Source: an uncultured Bacteroidota bacterium
GTDB lineage: Bacteria; Bacteroidota; Bacteroidia; Bacteroidales; UBA932
NCBI GenBank assembly: GCA_937901965.1
Contig: CALGSW010000008.1
Location: 1 to 58,592 of the forward strand
Length of the DNA: 58,592 bases
Direction of reading: 5' to 3'
Position 1 is the first letter of the stretch. Every line of letters starts with the position of its first letter. The notes under the pieces are model-generated. The model did not search any database. It worked only from the letters and a program-made list of their open reading frames with translations, and was not told where the DNA came from. This document shows, piece after piece, positions 1 through 8,926 of the stretch. The position numbers and the translations under genes were made by a program.

Positions 1-14
1 AAAATATAATGATT

Positions 15-422
15 TCAAAGAACGAAAATATATTTTAAGTGGACACTAATGATATACTTTATGCAGTTTAAGATATTATTCAAATTGTTTTTTGGAGAAC
101 TTGAAAAAGGTCCATTACATAAATTTCCTGCTTTCTTGTGTTTATAATTATACCATTTAACGTAACTAACCATGTAGTTAGATACAAAATCAGAAAGATG
201 ATTAGTTTTTACCAGTAAGTGCCAGTGATTGTCCATTATGACATAGGCATATACTTCAACTGAAAATATTTTTGCACTCCTTGCAACACACTTCAGAAAC
301 GTCTCCTTATCTTCATTATCATAAAAGATAATTATCCTGGAATTAGCCTGTTGATAGACATGGTATACACCTGTTTCTGTGATAATTCTTCTTTTTCTCA
401 TCGCCTCAATCTCCCTCCTCAA
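15..422 (-). CDS. REP-associated (RAYT-like) Y1 transposase, probably truncated
   Basis: The product is a single-strand DNA transposase/nickase of the HUH Y1 family, the group that includes RAYT proteins linked to REP palindromes. The N-terminus (RRIITETGVYHVYQQANSR, then IFYDNEDKETFLKCV) and the HUH motif in MDNHWHLLV are clear. The usual GHxxxGRFKS segment has become GNLCNGPFSSS, and the protein stops just after CIKYI, where family members continue with HxNPV and 40 or more further residues. At 135 aa it is therefore short, and probably frameshifted or decayed; sequence left of base 1 is not visible. A start at the second Met (401) fits the family better. A 25-bp-arm palindrome lies just upstream. 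The family is confident, activity is doubtful. Confidence 0.75.
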   Translation of the reverse strand: MRREIEAMRKRRIITETGVYHVYQQANSRIIIFYDNEDKETFLKCVARSAKIFSVEVYAYVIMDNHWHLLVKTNHLSDFVSNYMVSYVKWYNYKHKKAGNLCNGPFSSSPKNNLNNILNCIKYIISVHLKYIFVL

Positions 423-463
423 AAAGTTTGTATAAAGTTACAGAATTTTGTTAAAACACAAAA

Positions 464-573
464 CTACCCCAGGGGTAAAGTGTCAAACGCTTGTTGTTTA
501 AGATGTTATAAAAAAGTGTAAAATTTCATAACAATCTGTTTACAAGCAGTTTGACACTTTACCCCTGGGGTAG
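464..573. repeat. Palindromic dispersed repeat, copy A (25-bp perfect arms)
   Basis: Bases 464-488 are the exact reverse complement of 549-573. The arm begins CTACCCCAGGGGTAAAG and continues TGTCAAAC inward; the stem can be extended by about six more pairs past a one-base bulge. The loop is about 60 bp and AT-rich. The same arm recurs near 16.6 kb and 38.1 kb. The copy lies between the Y1 transposase start and the M49 peptidase stop. There is no U-run, so it is not a simple intrinsic terminator. Confidence 0.9.
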
Positions 574-598
574 TAACGCGGTGTGTTTACGCGGCAGC

Positions 599-2617
599 CT
601 ATTTCAAGAAGCTGTATTTCTTACCATAGTCAAGCATCTGCTGAAGGAAGTCGGCAGGATATTCAACTTTGTAGTCTACAATTTTGCCGTCTTTCTCAAC
701 AGGAGTGATGTCCGGATTGATGAAGCCACCATAAGGTTTTAGATTAAGAGATGCGTAGCGCTCTTTAATCTCTTTGTGAAGGGCCTGGTCAATGTTAACG
801 GCGTAGGTTTCAATCAGAGCTTTCCCGGCAGCGTAATCGCCCTCTGATTTAACTCTCTGAAGTTCAGCAAGCAGCTGGCCGAAAAGGTCACGTAACTTTA
901 CATAATCATTAATAACAAAGTAGGTCTTGTTATCACGAACTCTCTTTTCAATAACGTCAACTCCATTTTCGCCTGCGCCTTTACCCTTCTCAAAGCACCA
1001 TTCGGAGATTAGTTTGCGGCCTTGCATGTGCGCCTGAGTAACAGTTTTGCCAAGTTCAATTCTTACAAGCTGAGTCATAAGACCATTGCGAATGTATGAG
1101 ATGTATTCGGCCTTGTAAGCCTCTTCATTAGGCAGAAGACCTAGCTCAACAAGCTTTTTATCAGCAACATAATAAAGCGCAAAAATATCGGCACGAGCCT
1201 CTTCAAGTGCAGAAGAATGGTCTTTCAGTGCTCCCGATGATGTACCCGGACGGAGTTGTCCCGATGCATGTCCCAGACATTCATGCATATCGGTATGAAG
1301 ATTTCCGGTAAGCGAACCAAAATCTTTAACCAGCTTAGCCTCAGCCTCATCCCAGGAAAACTCGGTAGTTAGACTTTTTGGAGCCTCCTCGGCTGCTTTG
1401 TCGTATGCCTCAGAAATATTTGCAATGGTTACCGATTTTGATCCATGCTCTTTTCTGATCCAGTCTGCATTAGGCAGGTTTATGCCGAGAGGAGATGTAG
1501 GGTGGCAGTCGCCTCCCAGCTGGGCAACAGTAATTACTTTTGCCGATACTCCCTTCACCTCTTTCTTCTTGTAATCTGCGCTTACCGGTGAGTTATCCTC
1601 AAACCACTGAGCATTGTTGCTAATGATTTCAGTCCTCTTTGATGCCTCAATATCTTTAAAGTTCACCACCGACTCCCATGTAGCCTTCAGGCTGAGAGGG
1701 TCGTTGTAATTCTCAATAAAACCGTTGATAAAATCAACCTGGCTCTCAGTATCCTTAACCCATTCAACATTGTAGTCATCCCATGTATTAAGGTCACCGG
1801 TGTTGTAATATTCAATAAGCTTTGCGATATAGCCCCTCTGAACATCATTCTCGGCAACAGCAGATGCCTTCTCAAGATGCTCAATAATTTTTTCAATGGC
1901 AGGGCCGTAAAGACCACCCACTTTGTAAACCTCCTCAATGATTTTCCCGTCTCTCTTTACGAGTCTTGAGTTGAGACCATATGAAACAGGAGCCTCATCC
2001 TTAGGGTCAATCATCTTGTCATAAAATGCCTCGGCCTCTGCGCGGCTAACTCCGTCATAGAAGTTTACAGAGCTTCCCAGAAGAAGATCACCCTCGCCTG
2101 TTATGTTTTTTCTGTATGGATACAGTGCCGGGTCAAAAAGCATTGGAATCAGCTCCTCTTTAAGTTCACCCTGGCCACTCTCATCCATCAGCTTAGCAAA
2201 GTACTCCTGCGAGCATCCCGGAAGAAACTTCTCCTCGGCATAGTGATGGTGGATACCATTACTGAAGAAGACCCTCTTTGCGTAGACCACAAACTCTTTC
2301 CAGTCTGCACTCTCTTTCTCACCCTTGTAATTTTCGAAGATTCCCTCAAGCGTTTTTCTGATTTTAATACCATGCTTGAAATTCTGATCCCAGAAAATGT
2401 CACGCCCCGCTTTTGCCGCCTCACTCAAATGGTAGATATACTCTTTTTGCTGTAAAGTAAGAGAGTCCCATCCGGGAATTCTGTATCGGATAACTTTAAG
2501 ATCTGCAAACTCATCTGCCAGATACTTGAATGGCTCCTCTTTAACTGCACCATCTTTACATGAGCCAGTTAAAAGCCCTGCTAAACTTGCAATTAGCATA
2601 AATCTGAAAATTTTCAT
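599..2617 (-). CDS. Peptidase family M49 dipeptidyl peptidase III, lipoprotein
   Basis: This is a zinc exopeptidase that removes dipeptides from peptide N-termini. The zinc motif HECLGH is at residues 445-450 (HExxGH, the M49 hallmark), followed about 30 residues later by the second zinc motif EEARAD. The N-terminus MKIFRFMLIASLAGLLTGSC ends in a lipobox, so the enzyme is predicted to be a membrane-anchored lipoprotein acting in the periplasm or at the outer membrane. The length of 672 aa fits bacterial DPP III. The start at 2617 is set by the signal peptide. The stop codon falls just past palindrome A. It is a single gene, divergent from the DUF486 gene. Confidence 0.95.
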   Translation of the reverse strand: MKIFRFMLIASLAGLLTGSCKDGAVKEEPFKYLADEFADLKVIRYRIPGWDSLTLQQKEYIYHLSEAAKAGRDIFWDQNFKHGIKIRKTLEGIFENYKGEKESADWKEFVVYAKRVFFSNGIHHHYAEEKFLPGCSQEYFAKLMDESGQGELKEELIPMLFDPALYPYRKNITGEGDLLLGSSVNFYDGVSRAEAEAFYDKMIDPKDEAPVSYGLNSRLVKRDGKIIEEVYKVGGLYGPAIEKIIEHLEKASAVAENDVQRGYIAKLIEYYNTGDLNTWDDYNVEWVKDTESQVDFINGFIENYNDPLSLKATWESVVNFKDIEASKRTEIISNNAQWFEDNSPVSADYKKKEVKGVSAKVITVAQLGGDCHPTSPLGINLPNADWIRKEHGSKSVTIANISEAYDKAAEEAPKSLTTEFSWDEAEAKLVKDFGSLTGNLHTDMHECLGHASGQLRPGTSSGALKDHSSALEEARADIFALYYVADKKLVELGLLPNEEAYKAEYISYIRNGLMTQLVRIELGKTVTQAHMQGRKLISEWCFEKGKGAGENGVDVIEKRVRDNKTYFVINDYVKLRDLFGQLLAELQRVKSEGDYAAGKALIETYAVNIDQALHKEIKERYASLNLKPYGGFINPDITPVEKDGKIVDYKVEYPADFLQQMLDYGKKYSFLK

Positions 2618-2739
2618 AATGGTTAAAAAAGTTTTATTGAAATTGTTACAAAGATAATAAAGTCAGGTGTATATTTGCCGCCACAACTTTATACACTTGA
2701 CGAATTAGTCAGACTAATTGTTACAGAATACATTAAGAT

Positions 2740-3105
2740 ATGAACTCATTTCTTACAATACTGCTGCTTGTTATAGCCAATATTTTCATGACATTTGCCT
2801 GGTACGGCCACCTGAAACTCCAGGAGATGGGCAAAATTACCAATACACCCCTTTTTCTTGTTATTGTAGGGAGTTGGTTTTTGGCCTTTTTTGAATATGC
2901 CTTGCAAATTCCTGCTAACCGATACGGATACTTAGGTAATGGCGGGTCATTCTCGCTGGTACAGCTAAAAATCATTCAGGAGGTAATCACCCTTCTGGTC
3001 TTCTCCGCCTTCTCGTTTTTGGTATTCAACGTGCAGATACAATGGAATCACCTGGCTGCATTCTTCTGTTTGATTCTGGCGGTGTATTTTGTGTTTATGA
3101 AATAG
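2740..3105 (+). CDS. DUF486 (DMT-like) small membrane protein
   Basis: The 121-aa protein has four predicted membrane helices and the DUF486 pattern (MTFAWYGHLK near the start, NRYGYLGNGGSFSLVQLKIIQEV in the middle). DUF486 resembles a half-size drug/metabolite transporter; the substrate is unknown. A -7-like box TATATTTG at 2670-2677 lies 63 bases upstream of the ATG. It is monocistronic and convergent with the PAS gene, with a long palindrome between them. Confidence 0.88.
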   Translation: MNSFLTILLLVIANIFMTFAWYGHLKLQEMGKITNTPLFLVIVGSWFLAFFEYALQIPANRYGYLGNGGSFSLVQLKIIQEVITLLVFSAFSFLVFNVQIQWNHLAAFFCLILAVYFVFMK

Positions 3106-3117
3106 TTCGGAATTAGC

Positions 3118-3259
3118 GCACCTTGCCACAATTTTTGGCAAGTGTCAGGTTTGAAGTTGGTTACTAGTAGCGTTTTGGCATAAGATTATTGAAGGGCTTG
3201 AAAGTGCTTCTAGTATATGTCATAAAATCAATCACTTGCCAAAAACTGTGGCAAGGTGC
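3118..3259. repeat. Palindromic dispersed repeat, copy E (27-bp arms)
   Basis: Bases 3118-3144 (GCACCTTGCCACA, then ATTTTTGGCAAGTG) pair with 3233-3259 with a single mismatch. The loop is 88 bp. The arm's outer sequence is unlike copy A, but the inner end reads AAGTGTCA as in copies A, B and C. The element fills the gap between two convergent genes, where its hairpin could also limit read-through. Confidence 0.88.
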
Positions 3260-3272
3260 CTCCCTCTGCGGA

Positions 3273-5093
3273 TCACATCACCGCCGGCAACTTGATCTTA
3301 ATGGTGGTTCCGTTTGAGGAGTTGTAGTCTGCACTTATAGAGCCGCCCATTGAGGAGGCGACCTCTTTGCACTTTTCGATGCTGATAATTGAACTCTTAT
3401 CTGAAGGGGACTTAATATCTCTGTGATTTATTGTAAATAGGGCAGTATTGTCCTCTCTGATGCATTTTATGGCAATTTCACCCCTGCCGTCTGAAAGTCT
3501 TATCATATAAGATATCATTGATCTTATAAGAGCCTTTGTGGCCGAAGGATCAGCATAAATCTTAACATCTGCCTCGCCACCTTTTACGGAAATCTTCATC
3601 TCTTTTTGTTCGTACATACCGGCCAGGTCCTCCAGTGCCGATTTTGTCTCTGATTCAAGGGAGATCAGCAGGGGAGAGGGGGTGTGGTTACCCTCTGCAT
3701 ATCTGTTTATAAAGGCGTAATCTTCTGATTGAATTGATGCCGTTCGGGCAACTTTATAAATTATTCTGAGCTGGCTTTCAATATCCTGTTTTTCAAGAAT
3801 GTTTAGATTTCTGATGAGTGATGCTGCAAAATCAGCTACGGCAGCGGTATATGATCTCCCCTCAGAAATTTCTGCCACATAACTCTCCTGCCTGGTGCCT
3901 CTCTTCTCTCCTATCTGGATAAGCGGTTTGTTCTTACTGGCAAGCACCTGCCTGAAAATGGCTTTATTTGCAACAGCTTTAGGAGGTGTTATATCTCTGG
4001 CAGTTACATAAACCTTATCTTCATCAAACCGGGTTATCTTCCAGTTGAACAATCTGTATTCGCCACCTTTATGCCTTATGCGGCAGTCAATTTCATCCAC
4101 AAAATCGTCAGAAGTGTTTTCAAGAACGGTTTTGAACATAAGCTCATCGTCAGGATAAATAATGGTGGAGAGACTATTTGATGAGAGTTCAATGAATTTG
4201 TAATCCAGAGTATTTTCTAGTCTCTTATTCGATTTAATCAACCTGCCCTCATTATCAGTCAGACAAAACATATCACCTGTAAGCTCGGCCATTCTCTCTA
4301 CCTCCCTCTCCCTCATAAGGCGAATGGTATCTTCCAGTTTTGAGCTTGAAAGTTTTCTGCTCACACAAATCATTTCAAGGTCTCCGTTTGCCGCAAGCTG
4401 GAATCTAGCCTGAATCTCAACATTTATCTCGGTGCCATCTTTGCATTTCTGCCTTACCTCAAGGAAAAACGGTGTATCCTGATCCGGCTTTCGCAAAAAG
4501 TCAATCTCAGCTTCACTCACCGCCTTTTCAAATACCGGCTTAGAATCATCAGATAAACTCTCAAGCAGAGTTTCGTTCATCGCCTCTTCAACAGTATAGC
4601 CGCGGAGAAGCATAACCGAAGGGCTGACATAGAGGTGTGTGCCCTGAGTCATATTGTAAACACATACAACCTCTTTAATATTGTCTGCAAGAAGCTTATA
4701 CATATACTTGCTTCTTGTTAACTCTCTCTCAGTAGTTTTAAGACTTCCCTGGTCAAGGACAAGAAAATGTGCTTTAATGAAGCCGCTCTCGTCACTCTCT
4801 GCGCCGGCATATATAATAAAGTCAGAATACTCTCCGTTCTTTTTCCGAATCTTGTATGTTCTGTAGTCTGTACTTTGTTTAGTCCTGAACTCTCTGTAGG
4901 TTTTTGGAAATATGTTCTTTTGATTATCCGGCAGCAAATCCCCAAAATATACACCCTCAACCTCTTCCAGAGTATATCCTGTAACAGTGCACCAGTTTTC
5001 GTTAACTGTTAAAACAACTCCATTCTTGTCAAGGGTGAGATAAGCCACCGGAATGGAATCCATATTAATCTGTTTTGTGAAAAATTGCTGCAT
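3273..5093 (-). CDS. Multi-PAS sensor protein with degenerate histidine-kinase-like C-terminus
   Basis: The 606-aa soluble protein has three or more PAS domains (about residues 8-125, 130-255 and 265-375; for example YLTLDKNGVVLTVNENW and GYTVEEAMNE), a linker, then an ATPase-like fold (about 470-606). No H-box with a phosphorylatable His is visible. The position of the N-box Asn (usual SNAIKY) reads SYMIRL, and the DxGxG motif is absent (INHRDIKSPSD). I therefore read it as a sensor pseudokinase or scaffold rather than an active kinase. It is the last gene of a probable minus-strand operon, 41 bases after the coiled-coil gene. Confidence 0.8.
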   Translation of the reverse strand: MQQFFTKQINMDSIPVAYLTLDKNGVVLTVNENWCTVTGYTLEEVEGVYFGDLLPDNQKNIFPKTYREFRTKQSTDYRTYKIRKKNGEYSDFIIYAGAESDESGFIKAHFLVLDQGSLKTTERELTRSKYMYKLLADNIKEVVCVYNMTQGTHLYVSPSVMLLRGYTVEEAMNETLLESLSDDSKPVFEKAVSEAEIDFLRKPDQDTPFFLEVRQKCKDGTEINVEIQARFQLAANGDLEMICVSRKLSSSKLEDTIRLMREREVERMAELTGDMFCLTDNEGRLIKSNKRLENTLDYKFIELSSNSLSTIIYPDDELMFKTVLENTSDDFVDEIDCRIRHKGGEYRLFNWKITRFDEDKVYVTARDITPPKAVANKAIFRQVLASKNKPLIQIGEKRGTRQESYVAEISEGRSYTAAVADFAASLIRNLNILEKQDIESQLRIIYKVARTASIQSEDYAFINRYAEGNHTPSPLLISLESETKSALEDLAGMYEQKEMKISVKGGEADVKIYADPSATKALIRSMISYMIRLSDGRGEIAIKCIREDNTALFTINHRDIKSPSDKSSIISIEKCKEVASSMGGSISADYNSSNGTTIKIKLPAVM

Positions 5094-5134
5094 CTGGCTT
5101 TTTTTGTTTTAAGCTGACTGTAAAGATAGTAATT

Positions 5135-5485
5135 TCAGAAATCTAATATATCAGATATTTTAAGAATCACTTTACTAATTTTGTCAAGTCGTTTTGGTAA
5201 GCGCCCCATTTTCTCAATTCTTGCCTTTAGTTTAATAGTAAGAACCTCAAGGGACTCCCCGTCTGCCTTGATTTTTGCCGCAATTGATTCGCCTGTTTTT
5301 TTAATAATCTCCCTTTCTCGTTCTCTTAATTCTCTGGAACTTTTCTCCAGTAGTTCTGTCTCCTTTGAATTGTTTGCTTTTACGGAATTAGCCCTTAGAA
5401 GTTCAATCTCCTCTACCATTTTTCTTATTAATGCAAGCTCTTTAGCCAGCTTTAGCTCCTCTTTTGCTACCGGTTTTTTTGCCAT
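5135..5485 (-). CDS. Small coiled-coil protein, function unknown
   Basis: The 116-aa protein is rich in Lys and Glu with long helical heptads (ELALIRKMVEEIELLRANS, then LLEKSSRELREREREIIKK) and no signal peptide, so it is probably cytoplasmic. I do not recognise a family. Its start overlaps the end of the upstream lipoprotein gene by 19 bases, which implies translational coupling. The PAS protein follows 41 bases after its stop. Confidence 0.7.
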   Translation of the reverse strand: MAKKPVAKEELKLAKELALIRKMVEEIELLRANSVKANNSKETELLEKSSRELREREREIIKKTGESIAAKIKADGESLEVLTIKLKARIEKMGRLPKRLDKISKVILKISDILDF

Positions 5486-6390
5486 TTTTTTGTTGCTTTA
5501 TGTAGTTTATTAACCTCTACTCCAAACTCCTCTATATCCAGAATCAGCTCCGGAAGTGATATGCCTTCTTTTATCTGAGAGGCAAGTTTATTATGCGCCC
5601 TTCTTAAGGAGCCTACCGATGTTATTGTTGCCGTCCTGAGTTTTGATATATCATCTCCGCGCCCGGCAAGCTGGGTAAATCTCCTGTCCTCTTCAATGCT
5701 GCCTCCTCTGATTCTTACATAAGACAGGTAATTTGCTGCAATCATCTGCTGTTCGTGATCAATCAGCAATTTTAAATCTTCACCTTTAAGGATTGATTCT
5801 AAAGAGAGGCATAACTCTGTAACAAGAGTGTCCCCTGAAGGGAGCAGTTCCATCAACGCTTCACCTCTTACTCTTGTGGCGTTAAGCTCGGCACCATATC
5901 CAATTATTTTTGCTGCGACTGATAAAAATCCTGTAGAAATAGGTTTAGTAATTTTCAGGGAATTAAATGAGGTCAAAAGAGAATCTATTGCCCGCCCGGC
6001 AGAGCGGATCTCAATTCCCGGTGCCTCAACCCGGTTATTGTGTGCCAGCGATTTCAAAGCACGTGCATAAGATGCCAGAATACTCATGGAGACATCAGTC
6101 CCTTTTGCTAACTTCTCACTTTCATTGCGAGAACCTGCAATAATCAGTAGTTCATTTACTCTGTTATCCGGCTGAGTCAGGGATGATGCATACCATACAG
6201 AGCTCTCCTGCCTGATACTGTGTAGTTCGCGAAAAATAAGAGAGGGGTATGCTGTGAAACCGTCACACGTCTCAGAAAATTTTGAAATACTCTCCAGCTG
6301 GGCCTTAGATAACGGGGAGCAGCCGCTCAAAAGGGCGGCTGCCGTAACTGCAATAAGCAGTAAAGATTTTTCCAGAAATTTTTTGCTCAT
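5467..6390 (-). CDS. Hypothetical lipoprotein
   Basis: The 307-aa protein has a lipoprotein signal, KSLLLIAVTAAALLSGC, with the lipid-bearing Cys at about residue 24. The mature part is predicted to be mostly helical with no motif I recognise. It lies 36 bases downstream of the DUF3575 gene and overlaps the coiled-coil gene by 19 bases, so it is probably one member of an envelope-linked operon ending in the PAS protein. Confidence 0.75.
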   Translation of the reverse strand: MSKKFLEKSLLLIAVTAAALLSGCSPLSKAQLESISKFSETCDGFTAYPSLIFRELHSIRQESSVWYASSLTQPDNRVNELLIIAGSRNESEKLAKGTDVSMSILASYARALKSLAHNNRVEAPGIEIRSAGRAIDSLLTSFNSLKITKPISTGFLSVAAKIIGYGAELNATRVRGEALMELLPSGDTLVTELCLSLESILKGEDLKLLIDHEQQMIAANYLSYVRIRGGSIEEDRRFTQLAGRGDDISKLRTATITSVGSLRRAHNKLASQIKEGISLPELILDIEEFGVEVNKLHKATKKWQKNR

Positions 6391-6426
6391 ATTAAAGTTT
6401 TTAGGACTTCAATATAAGCAGTTGAA

Positions 6427-7188
6427 TTAAAACTTTATACCTAAAACTATCCCAGAGCGTATTCCGGCCCATGGACCTGTAATATCAACCCTTACATTGT
6501 TAGAAGTTACAGTAACTGTTTTCTCAACCATAGGAATTTCAATCTCTTCAATCTCTCTCTTTACATCTGCAATATCCTCCTGAGGAATAGCAGGTGTCGG
6601 AATTCCGTCAAGTACGCCTGAACTCACACCGTAAGCAGCACCAAGTATCCACCAGTCAAGAGACACGTGTTTTCCGAGTGCCCACTGAACTCCAAACATT
6701 AAACCTCCTGTATGGGATGTAATGTTGCCTTTCAGATCAATTTCCTGTGTCTGAGTATTCATGCCATCGCCCGTCTCAAAGGAGAAATTTAGATTTTGAG
6801 TATCGTATGCCGCATACCTGTAATAAGGAGCAATGTAGAATCCCCTTCCGTATCCTTTTTTGCCAAGGTAAAAACGAACTTCAGGTGTGATGGAATAATT
6901 TGCAAATTGCGCACTGTTAAACATGTCAATAGTCTCCTGGTCTTCAAATTCTGCAATATCAATTATTGTACTCTTGAAAGGGACAGTTGTGTAAGGCATG
7001 AACCTGAACGAAATTGCCGCAGAGATACGTTTACTCAGTACTCTTTCATACTGTAAGGAGTAGTTCTTAAGAAGGATGGATGTAAGATTAAATTTCACAA
7101 AATTCATCTGAGGCTTTACAGCCTCCTGAGCCCTAAGGGCGAATGAGAAGAATAAAATAAATGCTGTAACCGCGAGAAGTTTTTTCAT
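6427..7188 (-). CDS. DUF3575-type outer-membrane beta-barrel protein
   Basis: The 253-aa protein has a Sec signal (MKKLLAVTAFILFFSFALRA). The body alternates amphipathic strands typical of small outer-membrane barrels (FVKFNLTSILLKNYSLQYERVL, then RFYLGKKGYGRGFYIAPYYR; each printed only in part here). The opening N-LTS-L-KNYSLQYER pattern is that of DUF3575 proteins of Bacteroidota. The function is unknown. It is the first gene of the probable operon running down to 3273, divergent from the GH20 gene. Confidence 0.82.
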   Translation of the reverse strand: MKKLLAVTAFILFFSFALRAQEAVKPQMNFVKFNLTSILLKNYSLQYERVLSKRISAAISFRFMPYTTVPFKSTIIDIAEFEDQETIDMFNSAQFANYSITPEVRFYLGKKGYGRGFYIAPYYRYAAYDTQNLNFSFETGDGMNTQTQEIDLKGNITSHTGGLMFGVQWALGKHVSLDWWILGAAYGVSSGVLDGIPTPAIPQEDIADVKREIEEIEIPMVEKTVTVTSNNVRVDITGPWAGIRSGIVLGIKF

Positions 7189-7297
7189 GGTTTCATATTG
7201 TTAGAAATCCAATATGAATGTAGTACAAAAAATTGTTATTGAGAATTTTTTTTAACTTGCCTTATAATCTGGAACTGTTTACTTAACCCAAAAAGCT

Positions 7298-8926
7298 ATG
7301 AATATTCTAAAAATCAACACAGTCAACATTTTAATGATATTTTTAACGTCGCTGGGATTTTCTGACATGATGAGGGGTTCAGGCATTGTGCCGCTTCCCG
7401 TTTCACAGGTGCAGGGGAAGGGCTCTTTTGAGATTACTTCGGGTACAAAATTCCTCTATACATTCAATGATGAGCACAGAGAAAACATTCATTTTGTAAT
7501 GGATTCTCACATGAAAAAATTCTATAATTTGACTCCTGCAAATCCTAATCTGTCAGATAAATTCGTTAAAGGTACAGTATGGTTCAGCCTGGATTCCAAA
7601 TCAGAAATACCTGCTGAGGGTTACAAACTGGAAGTGACAAAAGAGGGAATTAAAGCAACTGCGTCAACTCCAAACGGACTTTATTACGCTGCTCAGTCTC
7701 TTGTTCAGCTGATGCCGGCCGAGGAGAAGACCTTAGCAAAGGTTGAGATACAGGCTACCACAATTGAGGATGCTCCAAGGTTCCCGTGGAGAGGTCTTCA
7801 TCTTGATGTTTGCCGCCACTTCATGCCAAAGGAGTTTGTGCTAAGGTATCTTGATTATATGGCGATGCATAAATTTAACACGTTCCATTTTCACCTTACT
7901 GAGGATCAGGGCTGGAGAATTGAGATTAAAAAATATCCCTTGCTTACAGAGGTTGGTTCAAAAAGGAAGGAGACCCTCATAGGCAGAAATTATAATCCGG
8001 ATCCAAAATATGATGGTAAGCCTCACGGTGGATTCTTTACACAGGAGGATATCAAGGAGATTGTTGCCTATGCTGCTAAAAGATATATTACTGTTGTACC
8101 GGAGATAGAGATGCCCGGTCATGCACTGGCAGCTCTTACATCATACCCTGAACTGGGTTGTACAGGCGGTCCATACGAGGTTGCAACAAGGTGGGGTGTC
8201 TTCAATGATATTATGTGTGCAGGCAAGGAGAGTACATTTGAATTCCTTCAGGGAGTTATTGATGAGGTTATTGAACTGTTCCCATCAAAAATCATCCATA
8301 TAGGAGGAGATGAAGCACCTAAACATAACTGGAAGGCATGTCCGCTGTGTCAGCAGAGAATGAAAGAGGAGGGGCTAAAGGATGAGCATGAACTTCAGAG
8401 CTGGTTTATTACCCGTATGGAGAAGTATCTCAATTCTAAGGGCAGAAATATAATAGGTTGGGATGAGATTCTTGAAGGTGGACTTGCTCCAAATGCAGCC
8501 GTAATGTCCTGGAGAGGCGAGGCAGGAGGAATTGAGGCCGCAAAATCAAAGCATTACGTTGTAATGTCTCCGGGTTCTCATTGTTACCTTGACCATTATC
8601 AGGCAGAGCCGGCTACCCAGCCACTTGCAATCGGAGGATTTACTTCTCTTGCGAAAATCTATGGATATGAACCTGTTCCTGCCTCATTAAATGCTGAGGA
8701 GGCTAAGTATATTATGGGTGCACAGGGAAATGTCTGGACAGAGTATATGCCTAATTCAGCTCACGTTGAGTATATGGTTTATCCAAGAGCGGCCGCCCTC
8801 AGCGAAGTGGTCTGGTCGCCAAAGGAGAGCCGCAATTATGATTCATTTATGGAGCGGATGCAGAGTGTGATTAAGCGTTACTATGCATACGGAATAAACT
8901 TCTCAAGAGTTGAATTCCTAAAGTGA
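7298..8926 (+). CDS. Secreted beta-N-acetylhexosaminidase (GH20)
   Basis: This enzyme releases terminal N-acetylglucosamine or galactosamine from glycans. A GH20b-like domain (about residues 30-165) precedes the TIM barrel. The catalytic Asp-Glu pair is in HIGGDEAP (D338, E339). Also visible are FHFHLTEDQGWRIEI, PEIEMPGHALAAL and GWDEILEGG. The N-terminus is hydrophobic, so the protein is probably exported to the periplasm. Its last bases overlap the convergent M14 gene by 9. Chitin, peptidoglycan fragments or host glycans are all possible substrates. Confidence 0.95.
   Translation: MNILKINTVNILMIFLTSLGFSDMMRGSGIVPLPVSQVQGKGSFEITSGTKFLYTFNDEHRENIHFVMDSHMKKFYNLTPANPNLSDKFVKGTVWFSLDSKSEIPAEGYKLEVTKEGIKATASTPNGLYYAAQSLVQLMPAEEKTLAKVEIQATTIEDAPRFPWRGLHLDVCRHFMPKEFVLRYLDYMAMHKFNTFHFHLTEDQGWRIEIKKYPLLTEVGSKRKETLIGRNYNPDPKYDGKPHGGFFTQEDIKEIVAYAAKRYITVVPEIEMPGHALAALTSYPELGCTGGPYEVATRWGVFNDIMCAGKESTFEFLQGVIDEVIELFPSKIIHIGGDEAPKHNWKACPLCQQRMKEEGLKDEHELQSWFITRMEKYLNSKGRNIIGWDEILEGGLAPNAAVMSWRGEAGGIEAAKSKHYVVMSPGSHCYLDHYQAEPATQPLAIGGFTSLAKIYGYEPVPASLNAEEAKYIMGAQGNVWTEYMPNSAHVEYMVYPRAAALSEVVWSPKESRNYDSFMERMQSVIKRYYAYGINFSRVEFLK

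Noticed and set aside
551..742. 63-residue frame starting MTLYPWGS
   Set aside because: It begins in palindrome A and continues antisense to the M49 peptidase gene.
3273..5093. Calling the PAS protein an active sensor histidine kinase
   Set aside because: No H-box His and no intact N or G boxes could be found.
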